From contig JAFMIX010000053.1 in assembly GCA_017853785.1 (NCBI GenBank), forward strand, positions 1 through 11,025: a DNA stretch of 11,025 bases, in the 5' to 3' direction. A model generated the notes under the pieces. The model was not told the origin of the DNA, did not search any database, and saw only the letters and a list, made by a program, of their open reading frames with translations. Both the position numbers and the translations under genes were made by a program. This document shows positions 1 to 6,609 of this stretch, piece by piece; the stretch's first letter is position 1, and each line of letters begins with the position of its first letter. Origin of the DNA: Verrucomicrobiales bacterium. GTDB taxonomy: Bacteria > Verrucomicrobiota > Verrucomicrobiia > Limisphaerales > JAFMIX01.

Positions 1-1114
1 GATGCCCTTCGCCCGCTTCATGGAACTGGCCCTCTATTGTCCGAAACTGGGATATTATGAGCGAAAACCGGACGCAATCGGGCAGCGCGGTGATTATCAT
101 ACCAGCGTGAGCGTCGGACCGCTGTTCGGCGAATTGCTGGCGTTTCAATTCGCGGAGTGGCTCGAAGAATTGCCCGACCCTCACCCCAGCCATGCTCCGC
201 TAAAAATTGTCGAAGCCGGTGCTCACGACGGCAAACTTGCCGCGGATATTTTGGCGTGGCTGCAACACCGCCGCCGTAAGATTTTTGACCGGATCGAGTA
301 TCACATCATCGAGCCTTCGGAACTCCGGCGCCAATGGCAAGCGGAGAGGCTCAGCGGCTTTGCCGGGAAAGTTAAATGGGCGGATCAAACGCGCTATCTA
401 TGGCGAGAATGGAAAGGCGGATACGAACCGCTGCTTGCTGGCATCATGTTTAGCAACGAATTGTTGGACGCTCTTCCTGCTGACCGCATGGGCTGGAATG
501 CGAAAGCAAAAAAATGGTTTGAGTGGGGAGTCACCTATAATGGCGAGCGTTTTGTGTGGCATAAAACGCTCTGTCGTCCTTCTGACAATCGAATTCCAAA
601 ACTGCCCGAATCTTTGTTGGCGGTGTTGCCAGATGATTACACTGTTGAAAGCGGCCTCAGAATTGAAAACGAATGGTGGAGAATGGCGTACCCTTTGCGC
701 CGCGGCAAACTGCTGACCATTGATTACGGCCTGTCGGCGCAGGAGTTGTTCATGCCAGAGCGGGTCAATGGCACGCTCCGGGCCTACCATCGGCATCAAG
801 TAAGCGATGATTTGCTCGCCCATCCTGGGGAACAAGACCTGACGGCACACGTGAATTTTACTGCCGTACAAGCAACAGGAGAATGGTGGGGATTGAAAAC
901 GGAGCGGCTTTGCTCGCAGGCACAATTTCTGACAGACATCCTGCGCCACGCCAGTCTGCCGCCGCGCTCAACCGTAGATGGATCGGAAGCGTCTCCTCCG
1001 GAAAAGTATTTCATTGATCTGACCGCCGCTCAGGTCCGCCAGTTTCAGACGCTGACTCACCCCGACCACTTCGGTCGCGCGTTCCGGGTGCTGGTGCAAT
1101 CACGCACACCGTAA
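1..1114 (+). CDS. MidA/NDUFAF7-family SAM-dependent methyltransferase, 5'-truncated by window edge
   Basis: This is the DUF185/MidA family, class I SAM-dependent methyltransferases. The mitochondrial member NDUFAF7 methylates an arginine of a complex I subunit; the bacterial substrate is mostly unknown. Numbering from the ATG at base 2, one sees the family's opening motif (LYCPKLGYYE, residues 11-20), then GDYHTS (30-35) and GPLFGELLA (39-47). A glycine-rich SAM loop, EAGAHDGKLAADIL, lies at 71-84. The substrate-side motif SNELLDALPADR is at 151-162. A late block contains TIDYG, GTLRAYHRH and GEQDLTAHVNF. The ATG at base 2 is probably not the real start, because family members normally have some residues before this point; the gene most likely begins upstream of the window. 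It ends with TAA at 1112-1114. Family assignment is strong; the biological target is not shown by the sequence. Confidence 0.9.
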   Translation, partial: MPFARFMELALYCPKLGYYERKPDAIGQRGDYHTSVSVGPLFGELLAFQFAEWLEELPDPHPSHAPLKIVEAGAHDGKLAADILAWLQHRRRKIFDRIEYHIIEPSELRRQWQAERLSGFAGKVKWADQTRYLWREWKGGYEPLLAGIMFSNELLDALPADRMGWNAKAKKWFEWGVTYNGERFVWHKTLCRPSDNRIPKLPESLLAVLPDDYTVESGLRIENEWWRMAYPLRRGKLLTIDYGLSAQELFMPERVNGTLRAYHRHQVSDDLLAHPGEQDLTAHVNFTAVQATGEWWGLKTERLCSQAQFLTDILRHASLPPRSTVDGSEASPPEKYFIDLTAAQVRQFQTLTHPDHFGRAFRVLVQSRTP

Positions 1115-1154
1115 AAGTTTTGCCGCCTGCGTAGTGCGCCGTTACAGTTCTGCC

Positions 1155-1568
1155 ATGAGCGTTTTTCCCGTAAGTCTCGAAAAGGAAACGCAACTCGCCA
1201 CCCGCATGGCCGCGCTCGGCGTGCGCGAGGCTGACATCGAGGAGAGTTTTGTCCGCTCCGGCGGGCGTGGCGGGCAGAACGTGAACAAAGTCTCCACCTG
1301 CGTGATACTGCTGCACCGCCCGACCGGCTTATCGCTTAAATGCCAAGAGACGCGACAGCAGAGCCTCAACCGCTTCATCGCCCGCCGCCTGCTGCTCGAC
1401 AAGATCGAGGCCCGGCAGAATGGCTTCGTTGCTGCGCAACGCGCCGAGATCGAGAAGATCCGCCGTCAGAAACGCAAACGCTCCCGCCGCGCCAAAGCCG
1501 GAATGCTCGCGGAAAAGTCCCATCAATCTGGAAAGAAAGTCGCCCGTCGCACCGTCTCGGATGAGTAG
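1155..1568 (+). CDS. Short class-I release-factor-like protein with GGQ motif (ribosome rescue type)
   Basis: The 137-residue product has the peptidyl-tRNA hydrolysis domain of class I release factors without the codon-recognition domains. The GGQ tripeptide sits at residues 39-41 in the context RSGGRGGQNVNKVST, followed by the family segment KCQETRQQSLNR. The C-terminal part, from about residue 98, is very rich in Lys and Arg (KIRRQKRKRSRRAK). In ArfB/YaeJ and in mitochondrial MTRFR (C12orf65) such a basic tail binds the empty mRNA channel or the large subunit of stalled ribosomes. A role in freeing stalled ribosomes is therefore inferred. I chose the ATG at 1155; an in-frame GTG at 1134 would add seven residues that do not look conserved. 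No Shine-Dalgarno is visible. It lies 40 bases after the MidA gene on the same strand. Calling it ArfB itself would be too specific. Confidence 0.85.
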   Translation: MSVFPVSLEKETQLATRMAALGVREADIEESFVRSGGRGGQNVNKVSTCVILLHRPTGLSLKCQETRQQSLNRFIARRLLLDKIEARQNGFVAAQRAEIEKIRRQKRKRSRRAKAGMLAEKSHQSGKKVARRTVSDE

Positions 1569-1580
1569 AAAAGCGGAGTT

Positions 1581-1656
1581 TGGTGGGCCTGCTCGGACTT
1601 GAACCGAGAACCAAAGGATTATGAGTCCTCTGCTCTAACCATTGAGCTACAGGCCC
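1581..1656 (-). tRNA. tRNA with anticodon CAT, probably tRNA-Ile2 (lysidine type); CCA encoded
   Basis: Read on the minus strand from 1656, the 76 bases fold as a full cloverleaf. The acceptor GGGCCTG pairs with CAGGCCC, the D stem GCTC pairs with GAGC, the anticodon stem GAGGA pairs with TCCTT, and the T stem CTCGG pairs with CCGAG around TTCAAGT. The discriminator is A and the 3' CCA is encoded (1581-1583). The anticodon loop is CTCATAA, so the anticodon is CAT (Met or Ile2). The acceptor has C4-G69 and C5-G68, the pairs TilS uses in Escherichia coli to pick tRNA-Ile2 over elongator tRNA-Met. The G27-U43 wobble and the TTGGT variable region also match tRNA-Ile2. An initiator tRNA is excluded: 1-72 is a G-C pair and the anticodon stem lacks three consecutive G-C pairs. 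The tRNA call is very sure, the isotype fairly so. Confidence 0.93.
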
Positions 1657-1780
1657 GAAATAATTAAATTAAGGCGATTTGTTGAGCTTAACTTTTGCGG
1701 TGTATCCCGCGATTGCATCCCGCAAAATTTGATCGTGTATGCCGACGACGCCAGCCGAATTTGATAAATAAGAGGCAAAG

Positions 1781-2134
1781 TTGAAACCATCGCGGGAAGC
1801 CAATTTGTCGCCAGATGGTAAATGGCGATTATTTCCAAAAGTTCCAAATTTGGTGCAATGCGTTAGCACAGGCACATATTTTGGGAGGATTAAAATTGAG
1901 GGCAAGGTTTTTCGGGAGAGCCTTGGCGCTGATGTGGTCAACAACGCCAAACAATTGTTGAGCGATTTTTTTAAAAAGAAACGAAAGCAAACCGCCACTC
2001 CTGCGCTTGGAACATTTGGGGAAGCACGATTCGCGTATGAACTCGACTTGCCTGCCGATCATTCTCTTAAAGAAGCGAGCAAGCCCTATCGTTTTGGATG
2101 CATTAGGACATCTGAAAACTTGACCGGAACTTGA
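1781..2134 (+). pseudogene. N-terminal fragment of a phage-type tyrosine recombinase (integrase)
   Basis: The open frame of 117 codons begins at TTG 1781; an in-frame stop at 1769 rules out a start further upstream. Residues about 20-105 resemble the N-terminal arm and core-binding region of integrases I associate with Verrucomicrobiota: VPNLVQCVSTGTYFGRIKI, a KVFRESLGADV segment, an Asn/Lys-rich helix ending FFKKKRK, and ADHSLKEASKPYR. The likeness fades after about base 2105, so the whole catalytic domain (Arg, Lys, His-x-x-Arg, Tyr) is missing and the product cannot recombine DNA. The stretch is clearly AT-richer than the genes on either side, as expected for imported DNA. It lies just upstream of the tRNA gene's 5' end, whereas integrases usually attack tRNA 3' ends, so the tRNA is not proven to be the target site. 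The family is recognised from memory of sequence style, not from a search. Confidence 0.65.
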
Positions 2135-2138
2135 TTCT

Positions 2139-2172
2139 TTGGATCCAAGAAAGGTGCGTTCTTTGCACCTTT
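2139..2172. repeat. Nested short inverted repeats at the edge of the integrase fragment
   Basis: Two palindromic pieces sit side by side. The first is the perfect 10-base palindrome TTGGATCCAA (2139-2148). The second is an 8-base hairpin, AAAGGTGC (2150-2157) with GCACCTTT (2165-2172) around a 7-base loop. No clear T-tract follows on either strand, so a terminator role is weak. The site lies just past the point where integrase similarity stops, so it could be the remnant of an element end or a recombination site. No function is shown. Confidence 0.4.
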
Positions 2173-2237
2173 GCGATAGGCTTCAATCACTACGCCGATC
2201 TCCTTCAATTCCAAAGCGCGGGGAGTCACGAAGGGTC

Positions 2238-2519
2238 TTAATGGTCGAACCAAACTGACATGGCCAGCGGCGGGAATGGCGGTAAGGGCCTGTTCGGCGA
2301 GCCCATGAGATGCGTTTCCGGGACGCTGCGGCACCGGGCGAAATCCTCCATGACCTTGCTGAAGCCGCCAATGAGCAGCGCGAGCAGCGGCAAGATGGCG
2401 AGCACCTTCATCGGCCGCGGTTGCAGCATGGTGAATCCGACTTCGAAAAGCATCGACAGCAGCACGACCGCGAGCCCGGCGCGGTGCGGCCAGATGTAGG
2501 GCGGCAGGCGTCGGTTTTT
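2238..2519 (-). pseudogene. N-terminal remnant of an ABC exporter (membrane domain)
   Basis: Directly after the stop of the glycosyltransferase gene, the same frame continues with RRLPPYIWPHRAGLAVVLL, then a hydrophobic helix, then LQPRPMKVLA. This is the pattern at the start of ABC-type exporters of the MsbA/lipid-export kind, where a first membrane helix leads into a QPxPxKxxxD motif. After MKV the expected continuation is missing. Instead there is a second hydrophobic stretch (ILPLLALLIGGF) and then unrelated sequence to a stop at 2238. No Walker A, signature or Walker B motif exists in the window. No ATG precedes the similarity; the first GTG in frame is at 2465, already inside the helix. 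I read this as a gene cut down by internal and 3' deletion. An exporter next to a glycan glycosyltransferase would fit a secretion role. The fragment is short, so the family call is tentative. Confidence 0.5.
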
Positions 2520-5123
2520 TTAAGCGACGGTCTTTTTGGATTCGGCTGACGGCCGGTGCGGGGTGAGGCCCAGCTTGCGGGCGGTTTCGTCGATGATGCC
2601 GGCAGCCTTCGTGGCGAGTTGGCGGCCGCAGCGCCACATCCAGAACCAACTGGCGAAGAGCATCGCCGCGCCGGCGCAACCGAGGATTTCGCTCTGGCGG
2701 AAACGCCCATGATGCGCCAGTGCCATCAGCAACACGACCACTCCCGCCATCAGCGCGAGGGCATTAAGCCGCACGCTGCGTTGGAGCTGGTAGCGGACGA
2801 TAATTTGCGCGGAGTTGCCGCCGTAACTTTCCTGCGCGGTGCGGACGCGCAAGCGCATGGCTTGGTTGCAGATCACGTCGAAGTCCCAGCGCGACCAGCC
2901 TGGGTCTAAAACGGGGTGATGCCCGCGGCGGCGGAGTTCCTCGACGGCCCGGGTGAGGAGCATCGCGCGATCCACGCCGGTGGTGGTGAGGTAGCGGGCG
3001 ACCGGGCCCGGCCAGGTGGCAGGATCACCGGCGGGCGGCAGCGGCGTGGCGGGAATCCCGAAGCGGGTGCGATAGCGCTGGCCGGAGCGAATGAGCGGTT
3101 GCAACCAGCAGAGCAGGGCGATTACGGCGCGAGCGGCGAATCCCCGGTGGGCGGCTGCGGGCCGGGCCTGCACAGCTTGAAGCACGGTGATGAACAACGT
3201 GGCGGCGAACATGGCGAAAGATTCATTCCGCGTCGGGAAGCCGCCCAGCGCGGCCAGTCCCAAAATCACGGCCAGCAGCTGCCATTCGAGTGTCGCCGGC
3301 AACATGAGCCAGTGCGCGGGCGCCGGTTGATAGAGAGTTTGAAACAGGCCTTGGCCGAAGAGACCGCTGTGGATGCGGGGACGGCCCAGTCGCAAACTGC
3401 TGAAACCGCCGCCGTAGAGCACACCGCGCCAGATGCCGCCGCCGAAAATGCTGTAGCGCTCGGGATGTTTCTGCGCGAGCAACGCCTCGGCCGCGCCGTA
3501 GCCGGCCTGTTGTTTGAGGTAGGCGCGCACGGTTTGGCGGCGGTGATGCCAGACAAAGGCGCCGGGAGCGAATGTGATTTTGCAACCCGCGCTCTGAAGC
3601 CGCCAGCAGACATCCACGTCGTCGCCGGCCTTGCGGAAATTGATGTCGAAGCCGCCGATGGCCGTGAGCGAGTCGCGGCGGAAAGCCATGTTGCAACCGG
3701 GAATGTGTTCGGCGATCTCGTCGCTTTCGAGGACGTGGCTGGGTTGGCCGGGCGCGGCAGCCACGCAGCCTGCGGTCCAACCGTCCTCGGGGGTGAGGTT
3801 CGGGCCGCCCACGGCAGCAGCACCGCTGACTTCCAATTGGTGGACCAGCAGCGTGAGCCAGTCGGCATCCGCAAAACAATCCGAGTCGGTGTAGGCGATG
3901 ATGTCGCCTGTGGCGGCAGCGAGGCCGACATTCCGCGCGGCGCTGAGCCCGCAATTTTTTTGCCGGATGTTCCGCACCGCAGGGAATTTGGCAGCGATGC
4001 CGGGGGTGTTGTCCGTGGAGCCGTCGTCGACGAGGATGATTTCGTAGTCCGGGTAGTCAAGCGTCTGCAGAGAGCGAAGACATTGCTCCAGGGTTTGCTC
4101 GCCGTTGTAAGAACAGACCACGACTGAAACCCGCGGCGTGAGGGCGAGGAGTTTGGCCGGAGATTTGTGATAAATTTCAGCGGCTGCGTCATAGGAGGGC
4201 TTGGGCGTGCGATCTTTTCGGGTCAGGCCAAACGCCCAATCGTCAATCTGGCAGCCGTTCGTGAACCAGTCGTCAGTCCAGGAGAAAACAAAACCGCCGG
4301 CCAGCCCCGTGAGCGCGGCTTCGCGGAGATGGGAACGGATGAATTCTGCCTGGGCAGCCTCGCCGTGTCGGAGCGTGTCCATCCCGATCTCGCCGAGCAC
4401 GAGCGGCCGGTCGCAATTCTGGTTGGCGAGACGGAGCAGGTAGCGCCGAAAGGTCGCGGGGTCGTGCAGATAGACGTTGAAGGTGGTGAAGTCGAGGAAG
4501 GGGAGTTCGAGGTGTTCCGTAGGCGGATAGCTGGCATAGGTGAGCAGCATTCCAGGGTCGGCTTCGCGGGCTACGGCAGCAAGTTCGCCGAGAAAACTCT
4601 CGATGCGCGGCGCGCCATACCAGCGGACGAGGTCGGCGGAAATTTCATTCCCGATGCAGCAGCCGAGCACGTGACTGCGACCGGCAGCAGCGCTCACGGC
4701 GTCGCGGACTCGCTGCCGAGCTTCCTGTCGGGTGGCGGCTGATTCCAGAAAGTCGAGATGCTTGGGGCAGGGAACTTCGACGAGCGTGAGGATGTCCGCC
4801 GCTTCGGCCGCATCCAGAAACCAACCGGGCGGGGGATGATACACGCGCACGGTGTTGATTCCGGCGGCGCGCATCTGGTCGAAATCAGTGCGGACCATCT
4901 CCGGCTCGGGCAATGAGTTTCGGCCGGAGTTGGGACGAAATGGGCCGTAGGTTACGCCCCGGATTTTGAGGCGGGCGCCACCGCGCCGAAAAAGCTTCCC
5001 GTCCGTCCGGACGCGCAAACTTTGGCAGGGGGCGAGAGGTTCGGAGTGCGGACGGTTCATGCCAGGGCCGCCGGTATTTTCCGGTAAATCGATTTGTTGA
5101 TGGGTGAAATTGGGTTCATTCAC
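2520..5123 (-). CDS. Fusion of a clan GH-A-like glycoside hydrolase and a membrane family 2 glycosyltransferase
   Basis: Residues about 36-320 form a TIM-barrel glycoside hydrolase domain of the GH2/GH5 type. It opens with RGVTYGPF, and AGINTVRVYHPPPGWFLD covers 87-104. The likely acid/base is Glu160 (CCIGNEI), the likely nucleophile Glu245 (LGEIGMD), and the strand-8 Trp is in FSWTDDW. Residues about 331-560 form a GT-A family 2 domain: VVVCSYNGEQTLEQCL, LVDDGSTDNT with Asp366/Asp367, the metal-binding Asp413-Ser-Asp415, and GDDVDVCWRL. Hydrophobic helices follow near 606-628, 636-652 and 662-678, then a soluble stretch, then helices near 785-804 and 811-830. There is no signal peptide, so both catalytic domains are probably cytoplasmic. 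A role in building and trimming an exported polysaccharide is inferred; the sugar is unknown. The start is GTG at 5123, with an alternative ATG at 5060. The gene overlaps the 3' end of the reconstructed pseudopilin frame, and an ABC-exporter remnant follows it. Confidence 0.88.
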   Translation of the reverse strand: MNEPNFTHQQIDLPENTGGPGMNRPHSEPLAPCQSLRVRTDGKLFRRGGARLKIRGVTYGPFRPNSGRNSLPEPEMVRTDFDQMRAAGINTVRVYHPPPGWFLDAAEAADILTLVEVPCPKHLDFLESAATRQEARQRVRDAVSAAAGRSHVLGCCIGNEISADLVRWYGAPRIESFLGELAAVAREADPGMLLTYASYPPTEHLELPFLDFTTFNVYLHDPATFRRYLLRLANQNCDRPLVLGEIGMDTLRHGEAAQAEFIRSHLREAALTGLAGGFVFSWTDDWFTNGCQIDDWAFGLTRKDRTPKPSYDAAAEIYHKSPAKLLALTPRVSVVVCSYNGEQTLEQCLRSLQTLDYPDYEIILVDDGSTDNTPGIAAKFPAVRNIRQKNCGLSAARNVGLAAATGDIIAYTDSDCFADADWLTLLVHQLEVSGAAAVGGPNLTPEDGWTAGCVAAAPGQPSHVLESDEIAEHIPGCNMAFRRDSLTAIGGFDINFRKAGDDVDVCWRLQSAGCKITFAPGAFVWHHRRQTVRAYLKQQAGYGAAEALLAQKHPERYSIFGGGIWRGVLYGGGFSSLRLGRPRIHSGLFGQGLFQTLYQPAPAHWLMLPATLEWQLLAVILGLAALGGFPTRNESFAMFAATLFITVLQAVQARPAAAHRGFAARAVIALLCWLQPLIRSGQRYRTRFGIPATPLPPAGDPATWPGPVARYLTTTGVDRAMLLTRAVEELRRRGHHPVLDPGWSRWDFDVICNQAMRLRVRTAQESYGGNSAQIIVRYQLQRSVRLNALALMAGVVVLLMALAHHGRFRQSEILGCAGAAMLFASWFWMWRCGRQLATKAAGIIDETARKLGLTPHRPSAESKKTVA

Positions 5124-5575
5124 TTTTTCGGATGCCGGCTAAAGAGCATCTTTTATCCGGTCGCAACCCAGGCGCTCCCGCCCAATACCACAATCCCGGT
5201 TTGAGGAGCTCCACATGGCCATCGACCATCGCTGTGCTGCTGTGCCCGCTGTGGCGGGGGGGCAGTACCACCCCAGTTGCCGGCAGCGGAGTAAAGCTGA
5301 TCGTCTTCGCCGCCTTCGAGGGTGAAGGTGCAGGCAAAGTGATCGTTGTTGTCGTTGATATAGAGCTTGGTGGCGATGTCGACCTGCCGGACGCTGTTCA
5401 TGTAGGCGATTGCCTTGGCCTTGACTTTCGCTTGTTCCAACGCCGGAAGCAATAACCAGGTAAGAATCCCGATGATGGCGATCACGACGAGGAGTCCAAT
5501 GAGGGTGAAACCCTGCTGACCTAAGGAACGCACTCTCGGGTGAAGCTCGGACAATATGGGGCAATGGGTTTTCAT
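5116..5575 (-). pseudogene. Frameshifted type II/IV pseudopilin with H-X9-DG C-terminus
   Basis: Translation from ATG 5575 gives a short basic leader and then QGFTLIGLLVVIAIIGIL, the cleavage/methylation helix of prepilins, followed by LLLPALEQAKVKAKAIAYMN and LYINDNNDHF. These are typical of the large pseudopilin families in Verrucomicrobiota. The mature position 5, nearly always Glu, is Gly here. The frame goes on to a stop at 5153 with an unconvincing tail. A second frame, ending at TGA 5116, carries RHSGHSSTAMVDGHVELLKPG, which contains an exact H-X9-DG motif and the usual family ending. The two frames join at a run of seven G on the plus strand (5256-5262). Six bases instead of seven would give one protein of about 152 residues. 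Either the gene is dead or the run is a sequencing error. Even when repaired it is shorter than I would expect for this family. Peptidase cleavage and secretion-system use are known for the family only. Confidence 0.8.
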
Positions 5576-5582
5576 GCCGATG

Positions 5583-5616
5583 ATTTTATCCGTGCCACCT
5601 TAAGCACAAATTAAGG
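5583..5616 (-). promoter_or_regulatory. Weak candidate promoter and inverted repeat upstream of the pseudopilin gene
   Basis: On the minus strand, TTGTGC (5604-5609) and TAAAAT (5583-5588) are separated by 15 bases, short for a sigma-70 promoter. A perfect inverted repeat, CCTTAA (5598-5603) with TTAAGG (5611-5616), overlaps the -35 element and could be an operator. The -10 ends only seven bases before the ATG at 5575, so the transcript would be almost leaderless. The rest of the 177-base gap between rsmE and this gene (5576-5752) shows nothing else I can name. Pattern only. Confidence 0.2.
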
Positions 5617-5752
5617 CCCACGGGTTGAACCGCCGCAAACATCTAAATTTTCGACGAATTCAATCCGTAACTTCTTCAAACAATGCTCGTTGAATTTATG
5701 GATTTACCAAACCGATGTCCATCGCCGACAGCCAAGGCGGCACGGCGGCGGG

Positions 5753-6508
5753 TCAGAGGCTGGCGTTGAACTCGCAACTTACCAAAGCGAGGGCGTAGAC
5801 GGCAGCGGTGTCGGCGCGCAGCACCAGCGGTCCGAGCGTGATGGGAGCGGCCCCGGCGGCGCGGATGGCGGCGACTTCTTCCGGGGTAAAATCTCCCTCA
5901 GGACCGACCCACACGGCGGCAGTTTGCGGCGCGCGACCCAAAGCAGCACGGCTGGCAGCAAAACAGTCGCGAGGATGCCGGTGGTCAGCCTGAAGCGCGC
6001 CGAGGAGGGAGAGTTCGAAGACTTCACCGCGCGCCAGGTAATCGGCCAATTTGATTGGCGGGTCAATCTTGGGCAGCCACGGCGAGCCACACTGCTTGAT
6101 AGCTTCGCTCGCAATGCGCCGCCATTTCTCAACCTTGCCTGCAGCTTCCTCAGGCTTGATCTTCACAACAGTGCGTTCGGTGAACAGCGGCACAATGCGT
6201 GCGACGCCCAGTTCGGTCGCTTTCTCGATAATGTCTTCGATTTTCCCTTTTGGAATCGCAGCGAGCAGGGTCACGGCACAGGGCAGGGGTGCGGTGAAGG
6301 TTTTTTCTTTGACGGTAAGCGTGACACGCTCGCGGGAGGTGGTGGCGATGTCGCAGGTGAACAGGTTTCCGGCGCCATCAAGGACAGTAAGTGTGTCACC
6401 GCGGCGCAGTCGCATGACATCGAGGGCATGATGCGCCTCCCGCCCAGTGAGGACGAGCGGGGTGCGTTGCGCGGCATCAGGCAGAAAGAACCGGTGGATG
6501 CTGGACAT
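5753..6508 (-). CDS. rsmE: 16S rRNA (uracil1498-N3)-methyltransferase RsmE
   Basis: RsmE is a SPOUT-class enzyme that uses SAM to methylate N3 of U1498 in helix 44 of 16S rRNA, acting on the assembled small subunit. The 251-residue product starts MSSIHRFFLP, the usual opening of the family. It carries GREAHHALDVMRLRRGD (22-38), KGKIEDIIEKATELGV (87-102), RRIASEAIKQCGSP (130-143), VGPEGDFTPEE (201-211) and LGPLVLRADTAAVYAL (225-240). The last two form the knotted SAM site. Length is normal. I chose the ATG at 6508; an in-frame ATG at 6565 would add 19 residues not typical of the family. No Shine-Dalgarno is seen. It is divergent from nadA, about 100 bases away, and is followed by the pseudopilin on the same strand after a 177-base gap, so co-transcription with that gene is doubtful. 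Confidence 0.95.
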   Translation of the reverse strand: MSSIHRFFLPDAAQRTPLVLTGREAHHALDVMRLRRGDTLTVLDGAGNLFTCDIATTSRERVTLTVKEKTFTAPLPCAVTLLAAIPKGKIEDIIEKATELGVARIVPLFTERTVVKIKPEEAAGKVEKWRRIASEAIKQCGSPWLPKIDPPIKLADYLARGEVFELSLLGALQADHRHPRDCFAASRAALGRAPQTAAVWVGPEGDFTPEEVAAIRAAGAAPITLGPLVLRADTAAVYALALVSCEFNASL

Positions 6509-6574
6509 GGGCAGAGTATGGTCGAGCGGACGGCGGGAGTGAAGTTCGGATTGCAGCAGCTCCAACGCACTCGA

Positions 6575-6603
6575 TTGACGCAGCGAGATCGCGTCGTTAA
6601 ACT
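6575..6603 (+). promoter_or_regulatory. Candidate sigma-70 promoter for nadA-pyrF
   Basis: A TTGACG hexamer near 6575-6580 matches five of six -35 consensus bases. It is followed, after about 17 bases, by a TTAAA-rich -10-like element near 6598-6603. It lies in the roughly 100-base divergent gap between rsmE and nadA. If real, transcription would begin near 6610, right at the GTG used as the long start of nadA. No experiment or conservation supports it here; exact positions could be off by one. Confidence 0.4.
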
Positions 6604-6609
6604 TTATGG

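Noticed and set aside
1581..2134. Integration of the element into the 3' end of the tRNA as attachment site
   Set aside because: The integrase fragment is on the 5' side of the tRNA and I see no repeated copy of the tRNA end beyond it, so the usual arrangement is not met.
2086..2679. Minus-strand frame of 197 codons covering the exporter remnant and the end of the integrase fragment
   Set aside because: Its first half is an out-of-frame shadow of the glycosyltransferase end, and its tail overlaps the integrase fragment in antisense; no coherent domain was seen.
2916..4127. Plus-strand open frame of 403 codons opposite the glycosyltransferase gene
   Set aside because: It is antisense to well-supported GH and GT2 domains, has no recognisable motif, and is explained by GC-rich codon use on the other strand.
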